DNA of 64,000 bases from VFMC01 sp046331225 (GTDB lineage Bacteria > Actinomycetota > Acidimicrobiia > Acidimicrobiales > Ilumatobacteraceae): positions 186,001-250,000 of the forward strand of contig JAXLRF010000004.1 in NCBI GenBank assembly GCA_046331225.1, read 5' to 3'. The notes beneath the pieces were generated by a model that was not told the origin of the DNA, searched no databases, and saw only the letters and a program-made list of their open reading frames with translations. The position numbers and the translations under genes are program-made. Shown in pieces: positions 42,003 to 52,341 of the stretch. The stretch's first letter is position 1. Every line of letters starts with the position of its first letter.

Positions 42003-42854
42003 TCAGATGCCGAACTCGCGCTCGGGCGGGTTGGTGCCGTCGAGGATGGCGCGGTAGCGGGGCTCGAGCGCGGCGACCATGTCGCGGTCGGTGAAGATCC
42101 AGAACGTGTTCGACACGATCGCGTCGTGCACGAGGTCGGCCACGTTCGACGGGTCCATGCCCGAACGGATCTGGTCGCGCACGAACGCCTCGATCATCAC
42201 CTCGATCTCGTTGGCCTCGACCCCGAGCTTGGGTGCCGCCCACTCGGGTCGGTTGCGGGCCGAGTCCATGATCGCCGTGTTGACCCAACCGGGGCACAGG
42301 CACGACACGCCCACGCCGGCGGCGCGCAGGCGCTGGTCGTGGTAGAGGCCCTCGGTGATCGCGACGACCGCCCACTTGCTCGCCGAGTAGGCCGAGTGCC
42401 CGGGGAAGTGGCCGGCCATCGAGGCGGTGTTCACCACGTGTCCGCCCTCGCCGTGCTCGGTCATGTGCGGCAGGAACGCGCGGTGCCCGTGGATGACGCC
42501 GAACAGGTTGACCTCGAGCACCCAGCGCCACTCGGGCTCGTTCACGAACGCGCCGCCCGAGGGTCCGCCGCCGCCCACGCCCGCGTTGTTGCACAGCACG
42601 TGCACGTTGCCGAAGCGCTCGATCGCCGCGTCGCGGAGGGCATCGACCGCCGCGCCGTCGGTGACGTCGGTGGGCACGCCGATCGCCGATGCCCCGGTCG
42701 CCGTGATCGCCGCCACCGCCTCGTCGAGCTTGGGGAGTTCGACGTCGGCGAGCACCACGTTCATGCCCGCCCGTGCGAACCGATCGGCGAACGCCCGCCC
42801 CATGCCCGATCCTGCACCCGTGACGACTGCGGTCTTCCCGCTCAGCGACTCCAT
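42003..42854 (-). CDS. short-chain dehydrogenase/reductase
   Basis: 283-aa classical SDR. The cofactor motif is AVVTGAGSGMGRAFA (T-G-x3-G-x-G), then NNAGVGGGG, catalytic Ser in NTASMAG and Y-x3-K in YSASKWAV. The DVE after strand 2 favours NAD. Substrate unknown. It is 36 nt upstream of the selenoprotein gene and probably co-transcribed, hinting at a shared redox pathway. TACGCT lies 6 nt before the ATG (leaderless). Confidence 0.9.
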   Translation of the reverse strand: MESLSGKTAVVTGAGSGMGRAFADRFARAGMNVVLADVELPKLDEAVAAITATGASAIGVPTDVTDGAAVDALRDAAIERFGNVHVLCNNAGVGGGGPSGGAFVNEPEWRWVLEVNLFGVIHGHRAFLPHMTEHGEGGHVVNTASMAGHFPGHSAYSASKWAVVAITEGLYHDQRLRAAGVGVSCLCPGWVNTAIMDSARNRPEWAAPKLGVEANEIEVMIEAFVRDQIRSGMDPSNVADLVHDAIVSNTFWIFTDRDMVAALEPRYRAILDGTNPPEREFGI

Positions 42855-42898
42855 CGCCGGAGCGTATCCACGCGGGTCCCGTCAGCTCGGCCCGAGCG

Positions 42899-43042
42899 GT
42901 TCTGGGCGCCACCCCTCGTCGACCACCAGCGCCGGTGAGATCTCGTTGGCGCCCAGGACGATCGGGGCCGGCTCGGGAACGGGTCCCGGGTGCCGGGGAT
43001 CACCGCCGCTCAGGCGGTTCGCGGGCGCGTGGCGCCCAGAAC
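42899..43042. repeat. 14-bp inverted repeat next to tRNA-Gly with a third partial copy
   Basis: GTTCTGGGCGCCAC (42899-42912) is the exact complement of GTGGCGCCCAGAAC (43029-43042), 116 nt apart. A near copy, TGGCGCCCAGGAC, lies between at 42947. The stretch 42855-43058 carries no convincing gene. It could fold as an RNA or be a remnant of a duplicated sequence. Confidence 0.6.
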
Positions 43043-43058
43043 GTCGCGGTCGGATCGA

Positions 43059-43128
43059 GCGGGTGACGGGAATCGAACCCGCGTTCTCAGCTTGGGAAGC
43101 TGATGTTCTACCATTGAACTACACCCGC
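43059..43128 (-). tRNA. tRNA-Gly (anticodon CCC)
   Basis: The 70-nt cloverleaf reads: acceptor GCGGGTG pairs with CACCCGC; D-arm GTTC-AATGGTA-GAAC; anticodon stem TCAGC/GCTGA around TTCCCAA (anticodon CCC, decoding GGG); four-nt variable loop; T-arm GCGGG-TTCGATT-CCCGT. The discriminator is U and CCA is not encoded. Confidence 0.93.
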
Positions 43129-43264
43129 ATCGCCGCAGGTCAGGCGGTATTTTCGCTCGCACGAGCGGGCCCGACCAGCAGGAGCGACCGCCAATCTAGC
43201 GGCCCCCGGAAAATTCTTCCGACGAATCGCTCAAGCTGCAGCCGGCACCTGCCGATACCGATGC

Positions 43265-43510
43265 GTGTTCTCCCGACCCCTGCGCCTCTCGATCGCCCTG
43301 CTCCTCGTCGTGGCGGGTGTGCGCTGGATCGTCAACACCAACCCCTGGAGCGGTCCCACCCTGCTGCGTCTGTCGGCGACGCACGGCGTGCACCTGAACG
43401 ACTGGGTGAGCTTCGTGCTCTGGGGCGTGGCACTGCTCGTCGCCTCGCCCCGCCTGGTGCGCCGGCCGATCCCGGCGCTGCTGCGCCTCGGCCGCCCCGG
43501 CCAGCGCTGA
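43265..43510 (+). CDS. small membrane protein (81 aa)
   Basis: Two hydrophobic segments (RLSIALLLVVAGVRWIV and DWVSFVLWGVALLVAS) around a polar loop, with a basic C-terminus (PRLVRRPIPALLRLG). No family recognised. The GTG start has no clear ribosome site. It lies 67 bp before dcd in the same direction. Confidence 0.6.
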   Translation: MFSRPLRLSIALLLVVAGVRWIVNTNPWSGPTLLRLSATHGVHLNDWVSFVLWGVALLVASPRLVRRPIPALLRLGRPGQR

Positions 43511-43565
43511 CACGCGACCGCTGAACGAGCCCGGCGGCACTGCGGGCGCTCCGGCGGCGCTCCAC

Positions 43566-43571
43566 TAGCTT
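43566..43571 (+). promoter_or_regulatory. leaderless-type -10 box of dcd
   Basis: TAGCTT, 6 nt before the GTG at 43578. The same TANNNT-to-start spacing recurs at other genes after 39 kb. Confidence 0.5.
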
Positions 43572-43577
43572 TGCGCC

Positions 43578-44147
43578 GTGATCCTCTCCGACCGGAGCCT
43601 GCGTGAACAGATCGACGCCGGGCGCATCGTCATCGAACCGTTCGACCCGTCGCTGATCCAGCCCTCGTCGATCGACGTCAAGATCGGCAACCTGTTCCGG
43701 GTGTTCCGCAACCACACGGCCGCGGTCATCGACGTGAAGCAGAACCAGGAGGATCTCACCGAGCTGATCACGATCCGCGAGGGCGACGCGTTCATGTTGC
43801 ACCCGGGCGAGTTCGTGCTCGGCAGCACCGTCGAGCGCATCGGCGTGCCCGACGACCTGGTCGGCCGTGTCGAGGGCAAGAGCTCGCTCGGCCGTCTCGG
43901 GCTGATCATCCACTCGACCGCCGGTTTCATCGACGCCGGCTTCGACGGCCACATCACGCTCGAGCTCACCAACATCGCCACGCTGCCGATCACGCTCTAC
44001 CCCGGCATGAAGATCGGCCAGGTGAGCTTCATGCAGATGACCACCCCGGCCGAGAACCCCTACGGCAAGGGTGCGCGCGGCTCGAAGTACCAGGGCCAGC
44101 GCGGGCCGACGCCGAGCCGCTACTGGGAGAACTTCAGCGAGGGCTGA
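43578..44147 (+). CDS. dcd: dCTP deaminase (actinobacterial bifunctional DCD-DUT type)
   Basis: 189-aa trimeric dUTPase-fold enzyme that makes dUMP or dUTP from dCTP. ILSDRSLREQIDAGRI, VEGKSSLGRLGLIIHSTAGFIDAGFDGHITLELTN (catalytic Glu) and the C-terminal YQGQRGPTPSRYW lid are as in Mycobacterium tuberculosis Dcd, which does both deamination and diphosphate hydrolysis; the bifunctional claim is inferred from that likeness. Start GTG, leaderless. Confidence 0.95.
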   Translation: MILSDRSLREQIDAGRIVIEPFDPSLIQPSSIDVKIGNLFRVFRNHTAAVIDVKQNQEDLTELITIREGDAFMLHPGEFVLGSTVERIGVPDDLVGRVEGKSSLGRLGLIIHSTAGFIDAGFDGHITLELTNIATLPITLYPGMKIGQVSFMQMTTPAENPYGKGARGSKYQGQRGPTPSRYWENFSEG

Positions 44148-44248
44148 CCGGCGCGGCGAGTCGCCCATGACACGCGCCGACTGAACACGAGCTGAACGAC
44201 CCACGGGGGATTTCGACTCGCCCGCGGAACGGTTCGCACGTCCCGTGC

Positions 44249-45283
44249 GTGGAACCGGGCATGTCGAACGCATTCCCCCTCCGTTCCTCCCGGTCCGGCC
44301 GTCGCTCGCTCGCGCTGGCGGCGACGCTCGTGCTGTCGCTCGCCGCGTGCGGTGGCGGCGACTCGTCCGGTGACGAGGGCACCAACCCCGACGATCCGCG
44401 CAACAGCCCCCTCGCGCAGCTGCTCGGCTACGACAGCTCGCCGGCCGAGCAGCGCGCGAAGGACCTCGAGCTGCAACAGGTCATGGTCGAGTGCATGAAG
44501 GACGAGGGCTGGGAGTACCAGGCCGTCGACTGGTCGGCGCAGGGTGGCGACTTCATGGCCGAGTACGAGGAGCAGATGGCCGACCCCGAGGGCTACGGCG
44601 AGAAGTACGGCTACGGGGTCGTGCGCAACTACGAGATGCAGGGCGACCTGGGCTCGACCACGTTCGAGGACCCCAACCAGGACTACGTGAACTCACTCGA
44701 CCCGGACGAGCAGACGGCCTATTACGAGGCGCTCTACGGTGCGACCTCGTCGGCCGAGCCGATCACCGACGACACCGAGTTCGTCATGCCGAGCCTCGAC
44801 GAACAGGGCTGCAGCGGCAAGGCGCAGCTCGAGGTGTACGGCGACTCGCCGATGAACGACCCCGACATGCAGGAGCGGCTGAACGAGCTGTTCGAGGACG
44901 AGCAGAACGCACCCGAGCTGCAGGACGCATACGACGAGTGGGCCTCGTGCATGGCCGACAAGGATCCGAGCTACGAGTGGACGACCCCGGAGGAGGTCGT
45001 CAACTCGTTCTGGGACCGGATGAACGAGCTCCAGGGGTTCCAGACCGAGGAGGGTGACGGGACGGCCACCGGAGCGGTCGTCGTCGGCGGCTCGACCGAC
45101 GGCAGCGAACGGCCCGAGATCGACGAGGCCGACCTCGACGACCTGCGCGCCGACGAGATCGCCACATGGACCGACGACTGGGCGTGCCAGCAGGAGGCCG
45201 ACATCGCGCAGGTGCGGCGCGAGGTCGAGCAACGACTGGTCGACGACCTCGTCGCCGAGTTCCCCGAACTCGGGAAGGACTGA
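44249..45283 (+). CDS. secreted lipoprotein of unknown function
   Basis: 344 aa from the GTG; an ATG at 44261 is likely the true start. The signal peptide ends in the lipobox LSLAAC (Cys 34, or 30 from the ATG). The mature part is acidic with conserved-looking Cys pairs (VMVECMKDEGWEY, DEWASCMADKDPSY, DWACQQEADIAQVRREVEQRL), a pattern seen in actinobacterial lipoproteins next to MacB-type exporters. The stop overlaps the adaptor start (TGATG), so it belongs to the export operon. Confidence 0.82.
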   Translation: MEPGMSNAFPLRSSRSGRRSLALAATLVLSLAACGGGDSSGDEGTNPDDPRNSPLAQLLGYDSSPAEQRAKDLELQQVMVECMKDEGWEYQAVDWSAQGGDFMAEYEEQMADPEGYGEKYGYGVVRNYEMQGDLGSTTFEDPNQDYVNSLDPDEQTAYYEALYGATSSAEPITDDTEFVMPSLDEQGCSGKAQLEVYGDSPMNDPDMQERLNELFEDEQNAPELQDAYDEWASCMADKDPSYEWTTPEEVVNSFWDRMNELQGFQTEEGDGTATGAVVVGGSTDGSERPEIDEADLDDLRADEIATWTDDWACQQEADIAQVRREVEQRLVDDLVAEFPELGKD

Positions 45284-47141
45284 TGGGCGCCCGGTCCACC
45301 GCCGGGAGCCGCCGGCGGAACCTCGCCCTCGTCGTCGTGGGCGCCTCGATCCTGTCCGCCGGGACCGGCGTCCTCATCGGGCGACGGCTGCAGTCACCGG
45401 CCGACGCGGCCGCCGACGCGGCTGCGCCCTCGCCGTCGCGCATCACCGTGCCGGTCGAACGTCGCTCGCTCGAGTCGCGCCTCGTCGCCAACGGCGAGCT
45501 CGAGTACCAGGAACCCGCGCCGATCCGGCTCGCCGGACCGGTCGGGGCCAGCGCGGGCGCGACGCAGATCGTCACCAAGGCACCCGTGCTCGACGCGCCG
45601 CTCGCCGAGGGCGACGTGTTCATGGAGGTGAGCGGGCGACCGGTGTTCGTGTTCCAGGGCACGCTCCCGACGTACCGCAACTTCGAGCCCGGTGTCACCG
45701 GACCCGACGTGCAGCAGCTCGAGGAGGCACTGGTGCGACTCGGGTTCGACCCGGGTCCCGTCGACACCGTCTACGACGACGCGACCGAGGCCGCGCTCGA
45801 CCAGCTGTACGCGTCGAAGGGCTACCAGAGCGAGGGGCCGAGCAGCGAGCAGCGCACCCAGCTGCGCTCGGCCGAGAAGGCGGTCACCGACGCCGAGGCC
45901 GCGCTCACTCGCGCCAAGACCGACCTCGCCAACGCGGGCAAGCCGATCGCCGGCTCCGAGCTGCTCCGCCAGCAACAGGCGCTGCAGAGCGCCAAGGACG
46001 CGGTGCCCGCCGCCGAGGCCACGGCCACGCGCCGCAACGCCGACGCGGTCGCCGCGGTCACGGCAGCCACCACGGCGCGTGATGCGGCGAAGACGGCACG
46101 CGACGCGGCGAAGACCGCGCGCGACGCCGCCAAGGCGCCGGCGGCGGTGAACCCGTCGACGGGCCTGCCGTACACGACCGACGAGCTGAAGCCGCTCGAG
46201 GACGACCTCGCCGCCAAGGAGACGGCGCTCGCCCAGGCCGAGACCGAGTTGCGCAAGGCCATCAGTGATCGCGATACGACGGCCACCGAGGTCGCGGCAG
46301 CGATCAAGGCCGCGGAGGACGCACTGTTGCTCGCCCAGCTCACGTACAACGAGGCGGTCGCGCCGAAGGACACCGGCGCGGCGGGCGAAGCCGTCATCAC
46401 GGCACAGCAGGCGGTCGACCAGGCGCGTGCCGACCTGATGATCCAGCAGTCGCAGGTCGGCACGAAGATGCCCGCCGGCGAGATGGTGTTCCTGCCGACG
46501 CTGCCGACCACGATCACCGAGGTCGCCGCCGTGCAGGGCAAGGCACCGGCCGACCCCGTCGCCACGGCCTCGAGCACCCGCTCGCAGATCAGCGGCCGGA
46601 TCAGCGCCGACGACGCGGACCTCGTCCGCGTCGGTACCCCGGTGTCGATCGAGCTGCGCGACGCGAACATCGACACCACCGGGGTCGTCTCCGACATCCG
46701 CGAGCCGGCGAAGGACGACAGCGGCAACGGCAACGGCAACGGCAACGGGAACGGCAACGGCGGCGACGACCGGCTGACGATCGTGGTCCAGCCCGACGAC
46801 CCGAAGCTGCTCAGCGACTACATCGGCTTCTCGGTCCGGCTCGTCATCACCGCGAGCTCCACCGACGGCGAGGTGCTCGCCGTGCCGGTGGCCGCGCTGT
46901 CGGTCGGCGCCGACGGCGAGTCGCGGGTCGAGGTCGAGCGCTCGTCCGGCGACGAGCCGGGTGCCGTCGAGACCGTGCGGGTCACGGTCGGCCTCAGCGC
47001 CGACGGCTACGCCGAGGTCACGCCGGTGGGCGGCTCGCTGGCCGAGGGCGACCGCGTCGTCGTCGGCACCGACAGCGGCCGCGACACCAGCGCCGCCGAC
47101 GACTCGAGCGACGACTCGGGCGACGACAGCGGGTCGGGCGG

Positions 47142-47145
<4 letters not shown>
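45283..47145 (+). CDS. membrane-fusion/adaptor-like protein with peptidoglycan-binding domain
   Basis: 620 aa. One N-terminal TM anchor (about 13-33), a first half-barrel, a PG_binding_1 domain (about 133-180: FEPGVTGPDVQQLEEALVRLGFDPG), a long Ala-rich coiled coil (about 195-410) with heptad repeats ARDAAKT, then the returning barrel parts (SQISGRISADDADLVRVGTPVSIELRD). A Gly-Asn hexanucleotide repeat lies at about 480-495. This is an HlyD/MacA-like periplasmic adaptor adapted to a Gram-positive wall. It is coupled to a MacB-like ABC pair. Confidence 0.87.
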
Positions 47146-47860
<715 letters not shown>

Positions 47861-47861
<1 letters not shown>

Positions 47862-49126
47862 TGGCCGTCGCAGGCCTCGCCCGCCGTTCCCGTCGCAGCT
47901 CGTCGGCGCGCGTCCGACCGCGACTGCGGCTCGTCGACCTGTTCGACGAGACGCTCGCCGGCGTGTTCGCCCGCCCGGCACGCGCCGCGCTCACCACCCT
48001 CGGCACCGTGCTCGGCATCGCATCACTCGTCGCCACGCTCGGCATCTCGCGCACCGCCGGCGGCCAGATCGTCGGCCGCTTCGACGAGCTCGCCGCCACC
48101 CAGGTGACCGTGTCGGCGCGCACCTCGGGCAGCGGGTCGTCGAGCCGCGCGGCGGCCGCCCTGCCGTGGGACGTCGAAGGACGACTCGACCGGCTCAACG
48201 GTGTCGTGGCCGCGGGCGCGGTCGCCGAGGCGACCGACCCGGGCGCCATCCGCACGGTGCCGCTCATCGACCCCGAGAACGTCACCGAACGACTCGTCCC
48301 GGTGTTCGCAGGTTCCGTCGGCTACCTCGACGCGGTCCGCGGCACGATCGCCGAGGGCCGCTGGTTCGACCAGGGACACGTCGACCGCCACGACCGCGTC
48401 GTCGTGATCGGCTCCGACGTCGCCGCCGAGTTCGGCATCGACCGGCTCGACCGCCAGCCGGGCATCTTCATCGGCGACCAGGTCTTCACCGTGATCGGCA
48501 TTCTCGATGCCGCCCCGCGCGACACCGGTCTGCTGCAGAGCGTGATCGTGCCCTACACGGCAGCACAGGACCGGCTCGGCGTGGCACGCCCGCAGCGCGT
48601 GGTCGTCGAGACCGACATCGGCGCGGCCCAGCTGATCGCCGAGCAGGCGCCGATCGCGCTCAACCCGAACGGCGCCGAGGGGCTCAAGGTCTCGGCACCG
48701 CGCGATCCCACGCGCACCAAGGACGCGGTGCAGAGCGACGTCAACCAGCTGTTCTTGCTGCTCGGCCTGATCTCGCTCGTCGTCGGTGCGATCGGCATCG
48801 CCAACGTCACGTTGGTGACGGTGATGGAGCGCACCGGCGAGATCGGCCTGCGCCGCGCCCTCGGCGCGTCGCGACGGCACATCGCGATGCAGTTCCTGGC
48901 CGAGTCGATGGTGATGGGCCTCGTCGGCGGCATCGTCGGTGCCACGGTCGGCATCGTCACGATCGTCGCCGTCGCCGGCAGCCGGGACTGGACCCCCGTG
49001 CTGGACCTGTGGCTGCCGCTCGCCGCACCCTTCGCCGGCGCCCTCGTGGGCCTCGTCGCCGGCCTCTACCCGAGTGTGCGCGCCGCCCGGATGGAACCGG
49101 TCGACGCCCTGCGCGCCGGCACCTGA
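47861..49126 (+). CDS. MacB/FtsX-type ABC transporter permease
   Basis: 421 aa. TM1 near residues 40-60 (ALTTLGTVLGIASLVATLG), a large extracytoplasmic MacB_PCD domain (about 65-275), then three TM segments, starting LFLLLGLISLVVGAIGIANVTLVTVMERTGEIGLRRALGA, the FtsX signature, and ending PVDALRAGT. Substrate unknown; members export antibiotics, peptides or lipoproteins, or signal to wall hydrolases. Confidence 0.93.
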
Positions 49127-49222
49127 CGGCCCGTCGCGACGGGTGACACCCGAGGTCAAACTTCGATCAAGTTCGTCGCCGTGCAGTGGCGCGTTCGCGG
49201 TCACTCGGCGACACTGATCGCC

Positions 49223-49405
49223 ATGCAGCGGGCGACGACCTTCCGGCACCTCCACGTGCTGCCGCAACCGGCGGTGTGCCCCGCACCGGTGAGCGAACGG
49301 ACGATCGAGCGCCTCTTCGGGCTCTCCGAGCAGTTCGCCCCCACCGAGCGGCACGACGTCGCCCAGGTGGCCGCGGCGCTGCGAGCCGTCGCCGACCGCG
49401 CCTGA
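49223..49405 (+). CDS. small protein of unknown function (60 aa)
   Basis: Starts QRATTFRHLHVLPQPAVCPAP and continues SERTIERLFGLSEQFAPTERHDVAQVAAALRAVADRA, which looks like an amphipathic helix. The ATG is 7 nt after GACACT, consistent with a leaderless start. No homologue recognised. Confidence 0.5.
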   Translation: MQRATTFRHLHVLPQPAVCPAPVSERTIERLFGLSEQFAPTERHDVAQVAAALRAVADRA

Positions 49406-49467
49406 TCACGCCTGATCACGCCTGACCCCGGACGCGACAGCGGGCCGGCCCACCGGACCGACCCGCT
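49401..49467 (-). terminator. 10-bp repeats and imperfect hairpin between convergent genes
   Basis: CCTGATCACG occurs twice in tandem at 49401-49420 and a third time partly. An inverted repeat with 11 of 13 pairs (more with G-U on the minus strand) spans 49439-49467 and probably ends the Fe-S oxidoreductase transcript. Confidence 0.55.
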
Positions 49468-49512
49468 CGTGTCGTGCGCCCGGTCGAGCCGGGCCCTCGT
49501 GTCGTCAGACGA

Positions 49513-51816
49513 TCACTCGCCGGCCACCACCGGGGGCACCGTCGCCTCGTCGTTGGCCGCCGCGGCCGCGAGCGGGGCGTCCTGGTGGCCGAGCTTGCGC
49601 TCGCCCGCCTCGATCGCCTCGAGCAGGTGGATCGCGATGTCGGCCACCTTCACCTGGTCGTCGTCGGCACCGGCCGCCTTCACACCGTCATCGAGCATGA
49701 TGTAGCAGAACGGGCACGCCGTGGCGACGCGGGTGGCGCCGGTCGACAGCGCCTCCATCGCACGCTCGTCGTTCACCTTGGTGCCGATGGATTCCTCCAT
49801 CCACATCCGGGCGCCACCGGCGCCGCAGCACATGCCCTTGGTGCCGTTGCGCTGCATCTCGACGATCTCGATGCCCTTGATCGAACCGACCACCTTGCGC
49901 GGGGCGAGGTAGACGTCGTTGTGACGACCGAGGTAGCAGCTGTCGTGGTAGGTGATCCGCTCCTCGAGCGTCGCCTGGCTGACGTCGAGCTTGCCCGACT
50001 CGATGAGCTGCTCGAGCAGCTGCGTGTGGTGCACCACCTCGTAGTTGCCGCCGAGCTGCGGGTACTCGTTCTTCAACGTGTTGAAGCAGTGCGGGCACTG
50101 GGCGATGATCTTGCGCACCCCCATGCCGTTGAGCATCTCGATGTTCGGCATCGCCAGCATCTGGAACAGGTACTCGTTGCCCGAGCGGCGGGCCGAGTCG
50201 CCCGTGCACATCTCGCTCGGCCCGAGGATCGCGACGTCGATGCCCGCACGGCGGAGCAGCTTGGCCATCGCCTGGGTGACCTTCTTGTTCTTGTCGTCGA
50301 ACGAGCCGGCGCAGCCCACCCAGTACAGGTACTCGGCCGTGATCGGCTCGCCCGGGTCGAGGATCGTGACGTCGTCGAGGCCCTTGGCCCAGTCGGCGCG
50401 CTCGCCCTGGTTCATGCCCCACGGGTTGCCCTGGTTCTCCATCGCGCGGTAGGCGTTGCCCAGCTCGGCGGGGAAGTTGCTCTCCATCAGCGACAGGTAG
50501 CGCCGCATGTCGAGGATCTTGTCGAGGATCTCGATGTTGACCGGGCAGATCTCGTCACACGCCTTGCAGCTCGTGCAGCTCCACACCTCCTCCGCGGTGA
50601 TCCGCTCGAACAGGCTGTTCGACGAGATCGTGATCTCGGCATCGGTGCCGAGCGGCGGGCTCACCTTGCCGTGCGGCGCCGAGGCGGCCATCACCTCGCC
50701 GGTCTTCAGCACGATCTCGCGCGGGTCGAGCGGCTTGCCGGTGGCGTGGGCCGGGCACACGCTGGTGCAGCGGCCGCACATCGTGCAGGCATCGGTGTCG
50801 AGCAGCTGCTTCCAGGTGAAGTCCTCGACCACGCTGGCACCGAAGGTTTCGAGCGAGGTCTCGGTCAGGTTGGGCATCGCCCGCATCGCACCCTTCGGGC
50901 GCTCGCGGTCGCGCAGGTACATGTTCAGTGGCGAGGTGAACATGTGGCGCAGCATCGTCACCGGCAGGATCGCCAAGAAGGCGAGGAAGCTGACGACGTG
51001 CACGCCCCAGAAGATCTGGTGCCACCGGCCGAGCGTCGTCTCGGCCAGACCGTCGAAGATCGTCGCGATCGGATAGCCGACGAAGCTGAACTTCTCGTAC
51101 GACGGCATGCCCTCGTGGGCGATGCGGAAGCCCTCGGCCACGAAACCCGACACGCCGAGCAGCAGGAACACGCCGAGGATCAACGCGTGCTCGGGCTTGG
51201 TCTTGATGCGGATGCGGTACGGGCGCTGCACGTAGCGGCGCAGGATCGCCCACACGATGCCGACGAGGAACACCGTGCCGAACAGATCGCCCATGAAGGC
51301 GTAGGCGCGGTACACGTCGCCGTGCAGGAACTTCAGGTCCTCCGGCAGCTGGTGGTCGACCTCGAGGGTGGTGGTGACGCCGAGCAGGCCGAGGAAGCCG
51401 AAGTAGATGAGCGAGTGCATCAGGCCGGCGGCCGAATCGCGCAGCAGCGTCTGCATGTAGACGCCGGCGCGGAAGTCGCCGAGGCGCTTCTTCGCGTTCG
51501 TCGGGGTGAGGCGGCGACGGTCGCTGACGCCGCGCTCCCAGTTCTTGACCCGGTCGGCGAACACGAAGGCGCCCCAGATGATCATCGCCGGCATCACCGT
51601 GTAGAAGGCGATCTTCAGCGGGCCGGGGATGTTCCCGAAGACCTCGCGGTGGACCGCGTTCTCGTTGTGCCACTCGGTGATCAGCGGCAACACACCCGAC
51701 GCCAGGGTGAACACGCCCATGGCGCATCCGATCCCGATGACGAGTTGGTGGGGCTTGAGGCGCTTGGGGCCCTGGTCGGCGGAGTCGGCCGGGGCGGAAG
51801 ACGAGTGCGTACTCAT
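49513..51816 (-). CDS. membrane-associated Fe-S oxidoreductase (heterodisulfide-reductase-like)
   Basis: 767 aa. The N-terminal half has four to six membrane spans of NarI/HdrE-like type (about 20-290). Two 4Fe-4S motifs follow, CTMCGRCTSVCPAHATGKP and CTSCKACDEICPVN, then two CCG domains (CPHCFNTLKNEYPQ; SCYLGRHNDVY; MCCGAGGARMW). Such proteins shuttle electrons between quinone and soluble carriers, often with acyl-CoA dehydrogenases. The start ATG at 51816 is chosen over 51855 because a -10 box (TACAGT) lies between them. Confidence 0.9.
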   Translation of the reverse strand: MSTHSSSAPADSADQGPKRLKPHQLVIGIGCAMGVFTLASGVLPLITEWHNENAVHREVFGNIPGPLKIAFYTVMPAMIIWGAFVFADRVKNWERGVSDRRRLTPTNAKKRLGDFRAGVYMQTLLRDSAAGLMHSLIYFGFLGLLGVTTTLEVDHQLPEDLKFLHGDVYRAYAFMGDLFGTVFLVGIVWAILRRYVQRPYRIRIKTKPEHALILGVFLLLGVSGFVAEGFRIAHEGMPSYEKFSFVGYPIATIFDGLAETTLGRWHQIFWGVHVVSFLAFLAILPVTMLRHMFTSPLNMYLRDRERPKGAMRAMPNLTETSLETFGASVVEDFTWKQLLDTDACTMCGRCTSVCPAHATGKPLDPREIVLKTGEVMAASAPHGKVSPPLGTDAEITISSNSLFERITAEEVWSCTSCKACDEICPVNIEILDKILDMRRYLSLMESNFPAELGNAYRAMENQGNPWGMNQGERADWAKGLDDVTILDPGEPITAEYLYWVGCAGSFDDKNKKVTQAMAKLLRRAGIDVAILGPSEMCTGDSARRSGNEYLFQMLAMPNIEMLNGMGVRKIIAQCPHCFNTLKNEYPQLGGNYEVVHHTQLLEQLIESGKLDVSQATLEERITYHDSCYLGRHNDVYLAPRKVVGSIKGIEIVEMQRNGTKGMCCGAGGARMWMEESIGTKVNDERAMEALSTGATRVATACPFCYIMLDDGVKAAGADDDQVKVADIAIHLLEAIEAGERKLGHQDAPLAAAAANDEATVPPVVAGE

Positions 51817-51821
51817 GGCGT

Positions 51822-51839
51822 CGCGAACTGTAGTTCGCG
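51822..51839. promoter_or_regulatory. 18-bp palindrome over the Fe-S oxidoreductase promoter
   Basis: CGCGAACT-GT-AGTTCGCG is an interrupted perfect 8-bp inverted repeat that covers the minus-strand -10 box TACAGT (51827-51832), 10 nt before the ATG. This is a likely repressor operator; the regulator is not known. Confidence 0.6.
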
Positions 51840-51915
51840 CGCTGTCGTCGCCCATCCTCCGCCGACGCCGGTCACCCGGCGGTGGCGGGACGCCCCCGGC
51901 GGGGCGTCGGCGGGG

Positions 51916-52341
51916 TCAGCCGAAGTACTGGCGGTCGAGGTCGCGGATGCGGGTGGCGAGCGACGCCAGCAGCTTGTGCGCGAGGGCCGGCACGTCGTCG
52001 ACCACGCCGAGGAAGGTGCGCTGGCTGAGCAGCAGGAACGTGCAGTCGGTCTCGCAGGTGACCGTCGCGGTGCGGGGACCGTGGTCGAGCAGCGAGAGCT
52101 CGCCGACGATCGTGCCCGGACCGAGCGACGCGACCTTCTTGCCGTTGCGCTTCACCTGCACCGTGCCCGAGAGCACGACGAAGGCCTCGCGACCGGTCTG
52201 ACCCTGGTCGACGATCAGCGAGCCGGCCGGCATGGTGACCTCGTCACCGGCCTTCGCGATCTTCTCGAGGTCCTTCTGCGAGCACGCCGAGAACAGCGGG
52301 ATGTTCTTGAGGTGCTCGACGTGCGCCTTCTTGCTTGCCAT
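51916..52341 (-). CDS. cyclic-nucleotide-binding-domain protein without DNA-binding domain
   Basis: 141 aa. A lone CAP_ED fold: LKNIPLFSACSQKDLEKIAKAGDE, LIVDQGQTGREAFVVLSGTVQVKRNGKKVASLGPGTIVGELSLLDHGPRTATV, where GELSLLDHGPRTATV is the phosphate-binding cassette (Glu and Arg present). There is no helix-turn-helix, so it probably acts by protein contact. TAAGCT lies 8 nt before the ATG. Confidence 0.88.
   Translation of the reverse strand: MASKKAHVEHLKNIPLFSACSQKDLEKIAKAGDEVTMPAGSLIVDQGQTGREAFVVLSGTVQVKRNGKKVASLGPGTIVGELSLLDHGPRTATVTCETDCTFLLLSQRTFLGVVDDVPALAHKLLASLATRIRDLDRQYFG

Noticed and set aside
42427..43524. Long plus-strand ORF containing RVTGIEPAFSAWEADVLPLNYTR
   Set aside because: This peptide is the translated complement of tRNA-Gly and recurs as a false hypothetical protein in many genomes. 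The frame also runs antisense to the SDR gene.
51817..51855. ATG at 51855 as start of the Fe-S oxidoreductase
   Set aside because: A -10 box and palindrome lie between 51855 and the ATG at 51816, so the earlier start would precede the transcript.
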